Of a stretch of DNA of 5,104 bases, positions 1-5,104 are shown piece after piece. A program made the translations under genes and the position numbers. The notes beneath the pieces are model-generated. The model had not been told where the DNA came from, did no database searches, and was given only the letters and a program-made list of their open reading frames with translations. How positions within the stretch are numbered: the stretch's first letter is position 1; each line of letters starts with the position of its first letter. Where the stretch lies: the NCBI GenBank assembly GCA_024644125.1, contig JAHELQ010000418.1, positions 1 to 5,104 of the forward strand, read 5' to 3'. Source of the stretch: Candidatus Aminicenantota bacterium. GTDB taxonomy: Bacteria > Acidobacteriota > Aminicenantia > UBA2199.

Positions 1-513
1 CTACATCGAGAGGGGAATCGTTTTTTTTTTCGATGCCCGGCTGCCGGCAATTTGGCGAAACGTTGACTGGGTAAGGGTTTTATTTGCATATCTAACATAT
101 TCATCTGCTTTTGTTCCATTGTCATCTGCGTCTGTATCGTTCTCATCAGCTTCTATTTCATACTCTTTTGCTTGTGTTTCCTTGTCATCTGCGTCTGTAT
201 CGTTCTCATCCGCTTGTGTTGCACTGTCATCCGCTTCTGTTTCATACTCATCTACGCCTGTTCCAGAATCATGTAACCCGGCAACAGACGCATGTGATTT
301 TGTTTCGTTGATAGATGAGTCTATTACGGAAGCAAATTCTTCCGTTTCTCGAGCCATTAGGTTTGGGGCTGGCGCAATGATTATTGTTGGTGACATAGGA
401 CAGTCCGTCCGATACGCGCATGGAGCGATGAGGGAAGTAATGGAAACAGATGGATTATATGCCGGCCTATAAATTTTTGCATATTTGTTCGCAACGGCAG
501 CCGAACCGGGCAT
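1..513 (-). CDS. Acidic heptapeptide-repeat ORF, uncertain coding status
   Basis: This is a complete open frame of 170 codons, with ATG at 511-513 and stop TAG at 1-3. No family is recognised. An internal ATG at 355-357 would give a 118-residue protein starting MARETEEFASV. Neither start has a convincing ribosome binding site. Residues about 82-137 are eight gapless heptads of the type A-D-[ED]-x-[ED]-T-[QDE], for example ADENDTD and ADDKETQ, so the product would be strongly acidic. The C-terminal tail is basic (SRASKKK) and is read through a run of ten A. Ala codons in the repeat vary at the third base (GCG, GCA, GCT), as expected for a coding frame. However, the plus strand is also open across the repeat (119-472) and its third positions coincide there, so this does not decide the strand. 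The stretch is visibly AT-richer than the genes to its right. It could be a small secreted or low-complexity protein, or a non-coding minisatellite. Confidence 0.35.
   Translation of the reverse strand: MPGSAAVANKYAKIYRPAYNPSVSITSLIAPCAYRTDCPMSPTIIIAPAPNLMARETEEFASVIDSSINETKSHASVAGLHDSGTGVDEYETEADDSATQADENDTDADDKETQAKEYEIEADENDTDADDNGTKADEYVRYANKTLTQSTFRQIAGSRASKKKTIPLSM
101..268. repeat. Tandem repeat, 8 x 21 bp
   Basis: Eight consecutive 21-bp units begin at 101, 122, 143, 164, 185, 206, 227 and 248, with no insertion or deletion between them. The plus-strand consensus is near TCATCTGCTTCTGTTTCATAC. The units at 122 and 185 are identical, and identity continues a few bases on each side (121-147 against 184-210), so part of the array probably grew by duplication of a 63-bp block. 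The units at 143 and 227 differ at only two bases. The period is a multiple of three, which leaves all frames free of length-driven frameshifts. After 268 the pattern decays. Confidence 0.95.
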
Positions 514-574
514 CGCATGCGACCATCGATGCTACCGATGTAGATCTTCCCTGCTTCCATCCTGCTCTGTTTCG

Positions 575-650
575 CCTGTCCCCTGTTCCCCTTCAATCAA
601 CCTGTCCCCTGGATTCCTTGACCTGTTAAGTTAGTGCCATTCTGGACAGG
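575..650. repeat. Cluster of CCTGTCCCC-type short repeats
   Basis: CCTGTCCCCT occurs exactly at 575-584 and again at 601-610. A one-base-longer variant, CCTGTTCCCCT, lies at 582-592, and a shortened form (CCTGTT) at 622-627. The inverse GGACAGG is at 644-650 and could pair with 601-607. The same core recurs as a hairpin beyond the Fe-S gene at 1963-1997. Short motifs that recur in direct and inverted orientation between genes look like a dispersed, REP-like intergenic repeat. No transposase is visible in the window. Confidence 0.5.
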
Positions 651-714
651 CAAGAATGCGCCGTACGGATTCGATGGGTTGTACGATCGATGAAAGATGC
701 CCGGAGAAGATGCT

Positions 715-733
715 CTCGTCGATCGATGACGAG
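715..733. repeat. Small inverted repeat CTCGTC-N7-GACGAG
   Basis: Perfect 6-bp arms (715-720 and 728-733) flank GATCGAT, whose core ATCGAT is itself a palindrome. GATCGAT also occurs nearby at about 685-691. The site is about 85 bp upstream of the -35 box of the Fe-S protein gene, so it could be a distant regulator site, but chance is a fair alternative. Confidence 0.3.
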
Positions 734-805
734 GATTATCTCATCCTTCAATGTCGGATGAGGGTCTGCGGCTAGAGGGCCTACATGTTGTGACGTTGGG
801 GATAG

Positions 806-821
806 GCAATATATCTATTGC
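806..821. promoter_or_regulatory. Operator-like inverted repeat overlapping the -35 box
   Basis: GCAATA (806-811) and TATTGC (816-821) are perfect inverted arms around the four bases TATC. The 6-4-6 layout resembles sites of dimeric helix-turn-helix regulators, and the spacing matches the 4-bp centre of CRP/FNR-type sites, although the arm sequence is not a classical FNR or CRP box. The right arm supplies the first four bases of the proposed -35 hexamer, so a bound protein would be expected to block or adjust RNA polymerase there. The regulator is not identified. Confidence 0.4.
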
Positions 822-846
822 AAAATAGGCGTGTTTTCTTTAGAAT
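818..846 (+). promoter_or_regulatory. Sigma70-type promoter of the Fe-S protein gene
   Basis: TTGCAA (818-823) and TAGAAT (841-846) match the -35 and -10 consensus at four and five of six bases, with an ideal 17-bp spacer. Transcription would start near 852-854, giving a leader of about 45 nt before the ATG at 899. The position directly upstream of the only plus-strand gene supports the call. Confidence 0.6.
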
Positions 847-888
847 ATATCTTTAATTGAAGAACCATTCGCTGAACGCGTGGATGAC

Positions 889-892
889 GGAG
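889..892 (+). promoter_or_regulatory. Ribosome binding site selecting ATG 899
   Basis: GGAG lies six bases upstream of ATG 899. It directly abuts ATG 893 and lies after ATG 884, so neither of those fits it as a start. Confidence 0.65.
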
Positions 893-898
893 ATGATT

Positions 899-1963
899 AT
901 GAATCCTGTATATAAACAACTTGCAATGGTGTTGGACGCCATTCCCAACGGCTACCCGGCCAGTGAAAGCGGCGTTGAATTGAAAATTCTCGCCAAACTG
1001 TTCACACCTCAGGAGGCGGAAATCGCCTGCCGACTGACCCTGGAACCTCAAACCGTGGCGGAGGTGACCCGGCCCGATGGTATTTCGATGGGCGAGATCA
1101 AATCGACTCTAAAAGACATGGTACGGAAGGGTTTGATCGAGGCGGCTCGCTGCGACGGCGGCCTGGGATTTAAATTGATGCCCTTTATCGTGGGCTTCTA
1201 CGAATACCAGAACGCCCAGATCGATGAAGAATTCGCAGCATTGTTCGAGACCTATTATCATGAGGTCTTGCACAAAGTGATGAATATCGAGCCGCCAATT
1301 CAACGGGTCATCCCGGTGGAGAAGGCGATTCCCCATAATATCGAAGTACTCTCCTACCAGAAAGCCTCCACTTATATCGACGAGGCCCAATCGTGGGGAG
1401 TATTGAATTGTATCTGCCGGGTGCAAAAACGGCTCATCGGAGAAGGTTGCCGACACAGTATCGAGAATTGTCTCGTGCTTTCCCCCAGGAGCAACGCCTT
1501 CAAAAACGTCGCAGCCATTCGCGACCTTAGCAAAGAAGAAACCCTGGAGATTCTCCGGCAAGCGGACAAAGAGGGATTGGTTCACTCAACCAGCAATATA
1601 CAACGAGGCGTCACGTATATTTGCAATTGTTGCACGTGCTCGTGCGGCGTGTTGCGGGGAATTGCCGAGTACGGCCATCTCAACGCCATCGCGGCGTCGG
1701 ATTTTGCAGCGACTGTAGCTTCGTCATTGTGCTCCGGTTGTGGTCTTTGCGTGGACCGTTGCCAATTCGGAGCCATTTCCTGCGACAATGAAATCGCGGT
1801 CATCGACAAAAAATTCTGTATCGGCTGCGGACTTTGCGTGACCCAATGCCCGGCCGACGCCCTCGCGTTACAACCTAAATCCTCTTCCGAGACATCGCCT
1901 CCGCCGGAAACCGAAGCTGAATGGAGAACATTGAGAGCGGAATCGCGGAAGAAAAATAGTTGA
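899..1963 (+). CDS. HTH-like and 2[4Fe-4S] ferredoxin-domain protein
   Basis: The protein has 354 residues and no signal peptide, so it is probably cytoplasmic. Residues about 25-95 look like a helix-turn-helix/winged-helix fold (VAEVTRPDGISMGEIKS, then MVRKGLIEAAR). A middle domain carries scattered cysteines: C171 and C173, C184, C191, then a dense CNCCTCSC at 242-249. Two ferredoxin motifs follow, C278-x2-C-x2-C-x3-C288 and C307-x2-C-x2-C-x3-C317-P. The first ends in Gln rather than the usual Pro. This layout matches uncharacterised '4Fe-4S dicluster domain' proteins of about 350-390 residues common in anaerobes; their exact role is not established. Electron transfer or redox/metal sensing is inference. 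The frame is open from TTG 857, and ATGs occur at 884, 893 and 899. GGAG at 889-892 is six bases before 899, which decides the start. The C-terminal tail is Ser/Pro/Glu-rich and probably disordered. Confidence 0.88.
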   Translation: MNPVYKQLAMVLDAIPNGYPASESGVELKILAKLFTPQEAEIACRLTLEPQTVAEVTRPDGISMGEIKSTLKDMVRKGLIEAARCDGGLGFKLMPFIVGFYEYQNAQIDEEFAALFETYYHEVLHKVMNIEPPIQRVIPVEKAIPHNIEVLSYQKASTYIDEAQSWGVLNCICRVQKRLIGEGCRHSIENCLVLSPRSNAFKNVAAIRDLSKEETLEILRQADKEGLVHSTSNIQRGVTYICNCCTCSCGVLRGIAEYGHLNAIAASDFAATVASSLCSGCGLCVDRCQFGAISCDNEIAVIDKKFCIGCGLCVTQCPADALALQPKSSSETSPPPETEAEWRTLRAESRKKNS

Positions 1964-1997
1964 GTGGGAGACAGGAAACAATGACCTGTCCCCCACT
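1963..1997. terminator. Hairpin between convergent genes
   Basis: AGTGGGAGACAGG (1963-1975) pairs with CCTGTCCCCCACT (1985-1997) at 12 of 13 positions, around a 9-nt loop. The single mismatch is A1969 opposite C1991. It begins on the last base of the Fe-S gene's stop codon and lies 29 bp from the end of the convergent minus-strand gene. No T-run follows on either strand, so it is not a textbook intrinsic terminator. It may end transcription weakly in both directions or protect the mRNA end. Its CCTGTCCCC core is shared with the motifs at 575-650, so it may instead be a copy of a dispersed palindromic repeat. Confidence 0.5.
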
Positions 1998-2026
1998 TGC
2001 AACTAATAAATGGAGGGTCCAGTGAA

Positions 2027-2530
2027 TTATTTCTTTTTAGAGTCTTTATCGGGAGCCGGCGGCGGAGGTGGAGGTGGCGTCGCGCGATTGGCCGTCCAGA
2101 GGACATTCACGATTTTCCACTCGCCGTTATGATCTTTGGCGAGATGCAGGTAATCCATAAACTGCGCCGATAGAACCTTCACGCAGGCGATATCGGCGTA
2201 GATATCAAGCACTTCCAATTCGATGCCCCATTTATCCTCAGGAACCGACTTACCGTAACCGGCGGCGGTGTAAACCATCATACTATGTTTCGACGCATAA
2301 GAAAAAATGGTCTGCCCGGTTCCCCGCTCCTTGCGCACACCTTTTTTCGTCAGGTCAGGACTCAACGCCCGATCCATCCGTTCCACATTACCCGAGAAAT
2401 AGCCTTCGATATAATCAAGGGTCGCTTTTTCAATGGCGGTTTTTTCCTTCTCCAAATCGACTTTCTCAACAGCCCCTACGGAAAACACGAGTGTAAACAC
2501 GGCGAATAATACTAAAACAAAATTCCGCAT
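2027..2530 (-). CDS. Exported lumazine-binding-like (NTF2-fold) protein
   Basis: This is a 167-residue protein with a Sec signal peptide: MRN, a hydrophobic core at 4-20, and likely cleavage after VGA at residue 20. The mature part resembles the 'putative lumazine-binding' family (Lumazine_bd_2, NTF2/SnoaL-like fold). Characteristic stretches are LDYIEGYFSGNVERMDRALSP (about 38-58), VLDIYADIACVKV (107-119) and MDYLHLAKDHNGEWKIVNVLW (125-145). Members have no agreed biochemical role, and the lumazine-binding name is not a tested function. The tail is unusual, with seven prolines at 152-158 followed by PDKDSKKK. The frame is open further upstream, to 2557, but AAGGAGG (2536-2542) sits five bases before ATG 2528-2530 and the signal peptide starts there. 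It lies 100 bp downstream of the RuBisCO-like gene on the same strand, so it may be read through from that operon or have its own promoter. No strong promoter is seen. Confidence 0.85.
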   Translation of the reverse strand: MRNFVLVLFAVFTLVFSVGAVEKVDLEKEKTAIEKATLDYIEGYFSGNVERMDRALSPDLTKKGVRKERGTGQTIFSYASKHSMMVYTAAGYGKSVPEDKWGIELEVLDIYADIACVKVLSAQFMDYLHLAKDHNGEWKIVNVLWTANRATPPPPPPPAPDKDSKKK

Positions 2531-2535
2531 ATGTT

Positions 2536-2542
2536 CCTCCTT
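2536..2542 (-). promoter_or_regulatory. Strong ribosome binding site AAGGAGG
   Basis: On the minus strand AAGGAGG is followed by five bases and then ATG (2530-2528). It fixes the start of the exported protein and rules out the upstream in-frame starts. Confidence 0.85.
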
Positions 2543-2553
2543 CATGTATTGTC

Positions 2554-2569
2554 TCAATGTATTAATTGA
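2554..2569. repeat. Inverted repeat TCAAT-N6-ATTGA
   Basis: Perfect 5-bp arms at 2554-2558 and 2565-2569 flank GTATTA, 24 bp upstream of the start codon of the exported protein gene. The position fits an operator near a promoter, but the arms are short and AT-rich, so chance is quite possible. Confidence 0.25.
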
Positions 2570-2593
2570 TACGGGCAGACTGGAGCCCTGGTT

Positions 2594-2620
2594 TTTGAAA
2601 AATAAAAAAAATCTTTCAAA
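2594..2620 (-). terminator. AT-rich hairpin after the RuBisCO-like gene
   Basis: On the minus strand TTTGAAAGAT (2620-2611) can pair with ATTTTTCAAA (2603-2594), ten pairs including one G-T, around a loop of seven T. It starts ten bases past the stop of the RuBisCO-like gene. The stem is weak and no T-run follows the second arm, although the loop and second arm are themselves T-rich. It may give partial termination before the exported protein gene. Confidence 0.35.
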
Positions 2621-2630
2621 TTAATGATCG

Positions 2631-3788
2631 CTAAACGAAAGATTCTGCCAGGCGGACGAACTCCCGGCAGTTTTCAGCCAGGTCCGGTCCATGACGGTGC
2701 AGATCCCCGCCGATAAGGAGAATCATCTCTGCGCCATAAAAATCCACCAATTCCCGCACTCTGCCCATTGTCATGCCTCCGGCGGGCACTGGAAAAATAG
2801 CCGGCATATGACCCATCGGCCGCACCGTTCCGCTCACCAAATCGTTGCATTCGGCTTCGGTGAACGAAAACCGCCCGCCATAATGCGGAAACACGCAAGC
2901 GTCGGCTCCCGCCAAACGGTTCAATTGGCCAAACAACGCCCCATGAGCGATGCCTTCATCCGGTCGTACAGTGAAGCTTCCCTGCAACGCCGGATGACTG
3001 AGTACCGGCAAGGCGACATCATTGTCTTCAGCAATCATCCGCATGGCGTCAAAACCTGCCAGCCCGGGAGCGATCATCACTCCGCCGGCGCCGGCGCTCT
3101 TTGCGAACAGGGCGTTCTGGTGAATCTTGTGGGCCGGAGCCGTAATGTTTGGCAAATAAAGACAGCGGCGACCGGTTTTACGGTTCGCCCTATCCACAGC
3201 TTCGGCGCAACGGGCCACCCGATCTTTAAACGGGCAAAACGGTTGGTCCGCCAGGCCATGATCGTCCTTGATGAAATCGATCCCTCCCAGCGCGAAATTG
3301 TATGCCAGATCTACCAGCTCTTCCACCGACAGCCCCATGGGTTTGAGCGCGGTGCACAAAAGCGGCCGGGCAGGAATTCCCAAAAGATCCCGCAACCCCT
3401 GGCGGCCAAACCGCGGTCCTTTAAACGTTTGCAAAAACACATCGGGACACTCGAAACTCATCACACGAATCCCCGGCTTCAAACTACTGTTACCAAATAG
3501 GACATTCAAAAACTGGGTCAATTCATCGCCCACGATCTCGACTGCATAGTCGATAACCGCTTCCACGAGACCGGGCTTCAATTCTTCAAGCGACCGGATC
3601 TTCCCATACACAAATTCCGGAATATCGTCGCGTTGAATCAGGTCCGGCGGAAATTCCACCGTCTGCTCGATGGTGATCTCCTGCGCTTTTTTTTTCGCTT
3701 CCGCGGCCAGGCCAGTCAAATGGTAGGTAACCGAGATCCGCTGACCGCCAAAATCAAGTGGGATAAGGGGTGTCTCAAGGCCGTTCAT
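2631..3788 (-). CDS. RuBisCO-like protein (form IV type)
   Basis: This 385-residue protein belongs to the RuBisCO large-subunit superfamily. It has an N-terminal alpha/beta domain (about 1-130) and then the barrel domain. Aligned by eye, K149 (TALKPMGLS) matches the RuBisCO general-base lysine K175. GGIDFIKDDHGLADQPF places K174 at the carbamylated K201 and D176 at D203, but H177 replaces the metal ligand E204. H265 (LSHPALQGSF) falls near H294. The loop-6 region reads HYGGRFSF instead of the KxEGE type. AGGMTMG (336-342) has Ala where RuBisCO has Ser379, and IGGDLHRHG (359-367) fits the C-terminal phosphate loop. These changes argue against CO2 fixation on ribulose bisphosphate. Known relatives act on phosphorylated keto-compounds: methionine salvage enzymes and the apionate-pathway decarboxylase and transcarboxylase/hydrolase. 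The subtype is not decided. ATG 3786-3788 is preceded by GGAGG at a 9-base spacing, inside the end of the transketolase gene, leaving a 1-nt gap. The operon context suggests sugar metabolism. Confidence 0.9.
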   Translation of the reverse strand: MNGLETPLIPLDFGGQRISVTYHLTGLAAEAKKKAQEITIEQTVEFPPDLIQRDDIPEFVYGKIRSLEELKPGLVEAVIDYAVEIVGDELTQFLNVLFGNSSLKPGIRVMSFECPDVFLQTFKGPRFGRQGLRDLLGIPARPLLCTALKPMGLSVEELVDLAYNFALGGIDFIKDDHGLADQPFCPFKDRVARCAEAVDRANRKTGRRCLYLPNITAPAHKIHQNALFAKSAGAGGVMIAPGLAGFDAMRMIAEDNDVALPVLSHPALQGSFTVRPDEGIAHGALFGQLNRLAGADACVFPHYGGRFSFTEAECNDLVSGTVRPMGHMPAIFPVPAGGMTMGRVRELVDFYGAEMILLIGGDLHRHGPDLAENCREFVRLAESFV

Positions 3789-3789
3789 T

Positions 3790-4803
3790 TTATAAATCCT
3801 CCGCTTTGCTGCCGGTTTGGCCGGGCAATGGAGCCGTCGCCGGGAGATCTTCCTCTTCGACTGAAAAATCGGCGCCCAGCAAACGATTCGCCCCTTTGAC
3901 CAATGCGGGCGCGTCGAGTTCATACTCTTTCATCAAATAGGCGCGACTGGCGCCATGGGCATATGTATCTTTTATTCCCAGACGTATCAATTTTTTGCCG
4001 ATGCCGGCTTCCGCCATCACCTCCGCCACGGCCGAGCCGAGTCCTCCTATCACGCTATGGTTCTCCATGGCGATCACGCCAAACTTCGCCGACGAGATTG
4101 CGTCGAGTATGGCCGGATCCGAAAAGGGCTTCAAGGTGGATACATGAAGATGGCACACCGACACCCCTTGCCCTTTCAACCAATGAATGGCGCGGAGGGC
4201 CTCCTCTGTGCAAATTCCGCTGGAGAGAACCGTAAGATCCGTGCCTGTCCCCAACCGCCGGACGTGATTCACCCGCAACGGCTCATCCTTCGGAAACAAG
4301 CGCGGGACCTCGCCCCGCAACATTCTGACATAGACTGGTCCGTCAACACCGTCGGCGGCATCCAGGATCGATTCCACATCGGTGGCGTCGCCGCATTCCA
4401 GAATAGTCATGTTGGGGATGACTCGCAGCAACCCCACATCGTCGATGGCCTGGTGCGTGACCCCTCCGGGCGTGGTGATCCCGGGCAAGAATCCCAACAA
4501 CCGCACCCGAAGATTGGGATACGCGATGGACATCGCCACCTGGTCGAACGCCCGTCGGCAAATAAACACGGCGAAAGTATGAATGAAAGGAACGAAGCCC
4601 TCTCTCGCCAATCCCGCGGCGAATCCCATCATATTTTGTTCCGCCATGCCCATGGAGTAGAATCTCTCCGGATAGGCGTCCCGGAAATCATCAGCTTCAC
4701 ACGAACCGGTCAAATCAGCGGACAAGAGCAACACTTCCGGGCGGTTTTTTGCCCATCGAACAACGTTTGCGGCATGGGGGCGTTTCACGATTTCAATTGC
4801 CAT
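3790..4803 (-). CDS. Transketolase, C-terminal subunit (split enzyme)
   Basis: This 337-residue protein carries the pyrimidine-binding and C-terminal domains of a two-gene transketolase. It would pair with the upstream N-terminal subunit to bind thiamine diphosphate and transfer two-carbon ketol units between sugars in the cytoplasm. E55 in MGMAEQN is the expected glutamate that activates the cofactor. Family stretches follow: FIHTFAVFICRRAFDQV (73-89), SIAYPN (92-97), GGVTHQAIDDVGLLR (113-127) and the C-terminal ENHSVIGGLGSAVAE (247-261). The tail from about 312 (SVEEEDLPATAPLPG) runs past the usual end and looks disordered. The frame is open further upstream, but GGAGG at 4812-4816 is eight bases before ATG 4801-4803 and only two before ATG 4807-4809, so 4803 is chosen. 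The start overlaps the upstream gene by 11 nt and the stop is 1 nt from the RuBisCO-like gene. Split relatives include ordinary transketolase and apulose-4-phosphate transketolase subunit B; substrate unknown. Confidence 0.9.
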   Translation of the reverse strand: MAIEIVKRPHAANVVRWAKNRPEVLLLSADLTGSCEADDFRDAYPERFYSMGMAEQNMMGFAAGLAREGFVPFIHTFAVFICRRAFDQVAMSIAYPNLRVRLLGFLPGITTPGGVTHQAIDDVGLLRVIPNMTILECGDATDVESILDAADGVDGPVYVRMLRGEVPRLFPKDEPLRVNHVRRLGTGTDLTVLSSGICTEEALRAIHWLKGQGVSVCHLHVSTLKPFSDPAILDAISSAKFGVIAMENHSVIGGLGSAVAEVMAEAGIGKKLIRLGIKDTYAHGASRAYLMKEYELDAPALVKGANRLLGADFSVEEEDLPATAPLPGQTGSKAEDL

Positions 4804-5104
4804 TCCCATCACCTCCCGCTTGCCGGTCCATGGCGTCGAGAGCCTCCCGGTAAGCTTGAAATTCCCGGTCGTCCTTGAAGCGGACATAGTGCATCTTGGG
4901 CATCCTGCCCTTCAACAAATCAATTCCGCAGCAAGGATTGGTACGGGCCACAATGACCAGCGGTTTGCCTTCTTGTCTGCGATTGGCAGTTGAGGCCAGA
5001 GCGTTGATATCGTGGCCGTCCACTTCATGGGCATTGACGCCGAAAGAACGCAACCGGCCGATGAAGGGTTCGATGGTCATTACATCCCGCATATCTCCAT
5101 CGCA
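4793..5104 (-). CDS. Transketolase, N-terminal subunit (3' end only)
   Basis: Only the last 103 residues are in the window; the gene continues past 5104. The visible part is the end of the thiamine-diphosphate domain. DVMTIEPFIGRLRSFGVNAH is followed by DGHD (29-32 of the fragment), the standard segment of this domain. GKPLVIVARTNPCCGIDLLKG (47-67) then stands in the place of the usual 'GKPTVIIAHTVKGKG' strand. The cofactor-binding GDG motif would lie outside the window. The stop TGA at 4793-4795 overlaps the start of the C-terminal subunit by 11 nt, which implies coupled translation and equal amounts of the two halves. The tail is Gly/Asn-rich (AGGDGNGN), and this same DNA provides the ribosome binding site of the next gene. 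Confidence 0.88.
   Translation of the reverse strand, partial: CDGDMRDVMTIEPFIGRLRSFGVNAHEVDGHDINALASTANRRQEGKPLVIVARTNPCCGIDLLKGRMPKMHYVRFKDDREFQAYREALDAMDRQAGGDGNGN

Larger units (their letters stand above)
514..856. other. Intergenic region without a convincing gene
   Basis: No open frame here has a start, a ribosome binding site and a recognisable product. The left part (575-650) contains copies of a CCTGTCCCC-like motif. The middle holds a palindrome at 715-733. The right end carries the promoter of the Fe-S protein gene. On the minus strand a stretch of about 60 codons is open and ends at TAA (626-628), but it has no start codon and resembles nothing I can name. It could be decayed coding sequence. 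Confidence 0.6.

Noticed and set aside
101..268. CRISPR array
   Set aside because: The units are contiguous 21-mers without spacers, unlike alternating repeats and unique spacers.
119..472. Plus-strand open frame through the 21-bp repeats (Ser/Val-rich heptads, then RFGAGAMIIVGDIG)
   Set aside because: It starts with TTG and has no ribosome binding site. It is open mainly because the 21-bp unit lacks stops. The minus-strand frame is longer, so this one was not listed as a gene, though it cannot be excluded.
381..596. Minus-strand 71-codon frame across the left intergenic region
   Set aside because: There is no family resemblance and no good start context. It overlaps the repeat ORF and runs through the CCTGTCCCC motifs.
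626..800. Start-less minus-strand stretch of about 60 codons (contains EIILVIDRREHLLRASF), possibly a decayed toxin-like gene
   Set aside because: It has no start codon or ribosome binding site and I cannot match it to a family with confidence. It may be chance or a remnant.
2691..3500. 269-codon plus-strand frame opposite the RuBisCO-like gene
   Set aside because: It is the antisense shadow of a gene with clear family motifs, and its translation has the His/Arg/Gln/Pro-rich look of a non-coding frame.
2631..3788. True CO2-fixing RuBisCO large subunit
   Set aside because: The protein is shorter than RuBisCO and several catalytic or substrate-binding positions differ (Glu204 to His, Ser379 to Ala, loop-6 lysine absent).
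3955..4878. 307-codon plus-strand frame opposite the transketolase gene
   Set aside because: It is the antisense shadow of a well-supported transketolase subunit and has no recognisable domain.

Overview
The window looks like bacterial chromosome, most likely from a Gram-negative anaerobe. The reasons are a protein rich in Fe-S cysteines, a RuBisCO-like protein, GGAGG-type ribosome binding sites and a secreted small protein of a mostly Gram-negative family. The exact lineage cannot be read from the sequence. Something close to the Desulfobacterota is a guess.

Layout, left to right. (1) Positions 1-513 hold an AT-richer stretch with eight perfect-length 21-bp repeats (101-268). An open frame on the minus strand reads them as an acidic heptapeptide repeat, but the opposite strand is also open, so coding status is uncertain. 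(2) Positions 514-856 have no convincing gene. They contain short CCTGTCCCC motifs, a small palindrome and, at the right end, a good sigma70-type promoter whose -35 box overlaps a 6-4-6 inverted repeat. (3) Positions 899-1963 (+) encode a 354-residue protein with an N-terminal helix-turn-helix-like region, a cysteine-rich middle and two C-terminal 4Fe-4S ferredoxin motifs. (4) A hairpin at 1963-1997 follows this gene and lies between convergent genes. (5) Positions 2027-2530 (-) encode an exported protein resembling the lumazine-binding-like (NTF2-fold) family, ending in a polyproline/lysine tail. (6) Positions 2631-5104 (-) are a tightly packed operon, transcribed leftward: the end of a transketolase N-terminal subunit (cut by the window edge), the transketolase C-terminal subunit (11-nt overlap), then a RuBisCO-like protein (1-nt gap).

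The most interesting part is the operon. A RuBisCO-like protein that keeps the carbamate-forming lysine but has His where RuBisCO has a metal-binding Glu is translationally coupled to a split transketolase. Known precedents (apulose-4-phosphate transketolase AptA/AptB and the RuBisCO-like enzymes of apionate breakdown) suggest a route for a branched or unusual sugar or sugar acid. In such a route the RuBisCO-like enzyme would act on a phosphorylated keto-acid and the transketolase would move a two-carbon unit. This is a hypothesis; the substrate is not visible in the sequence.
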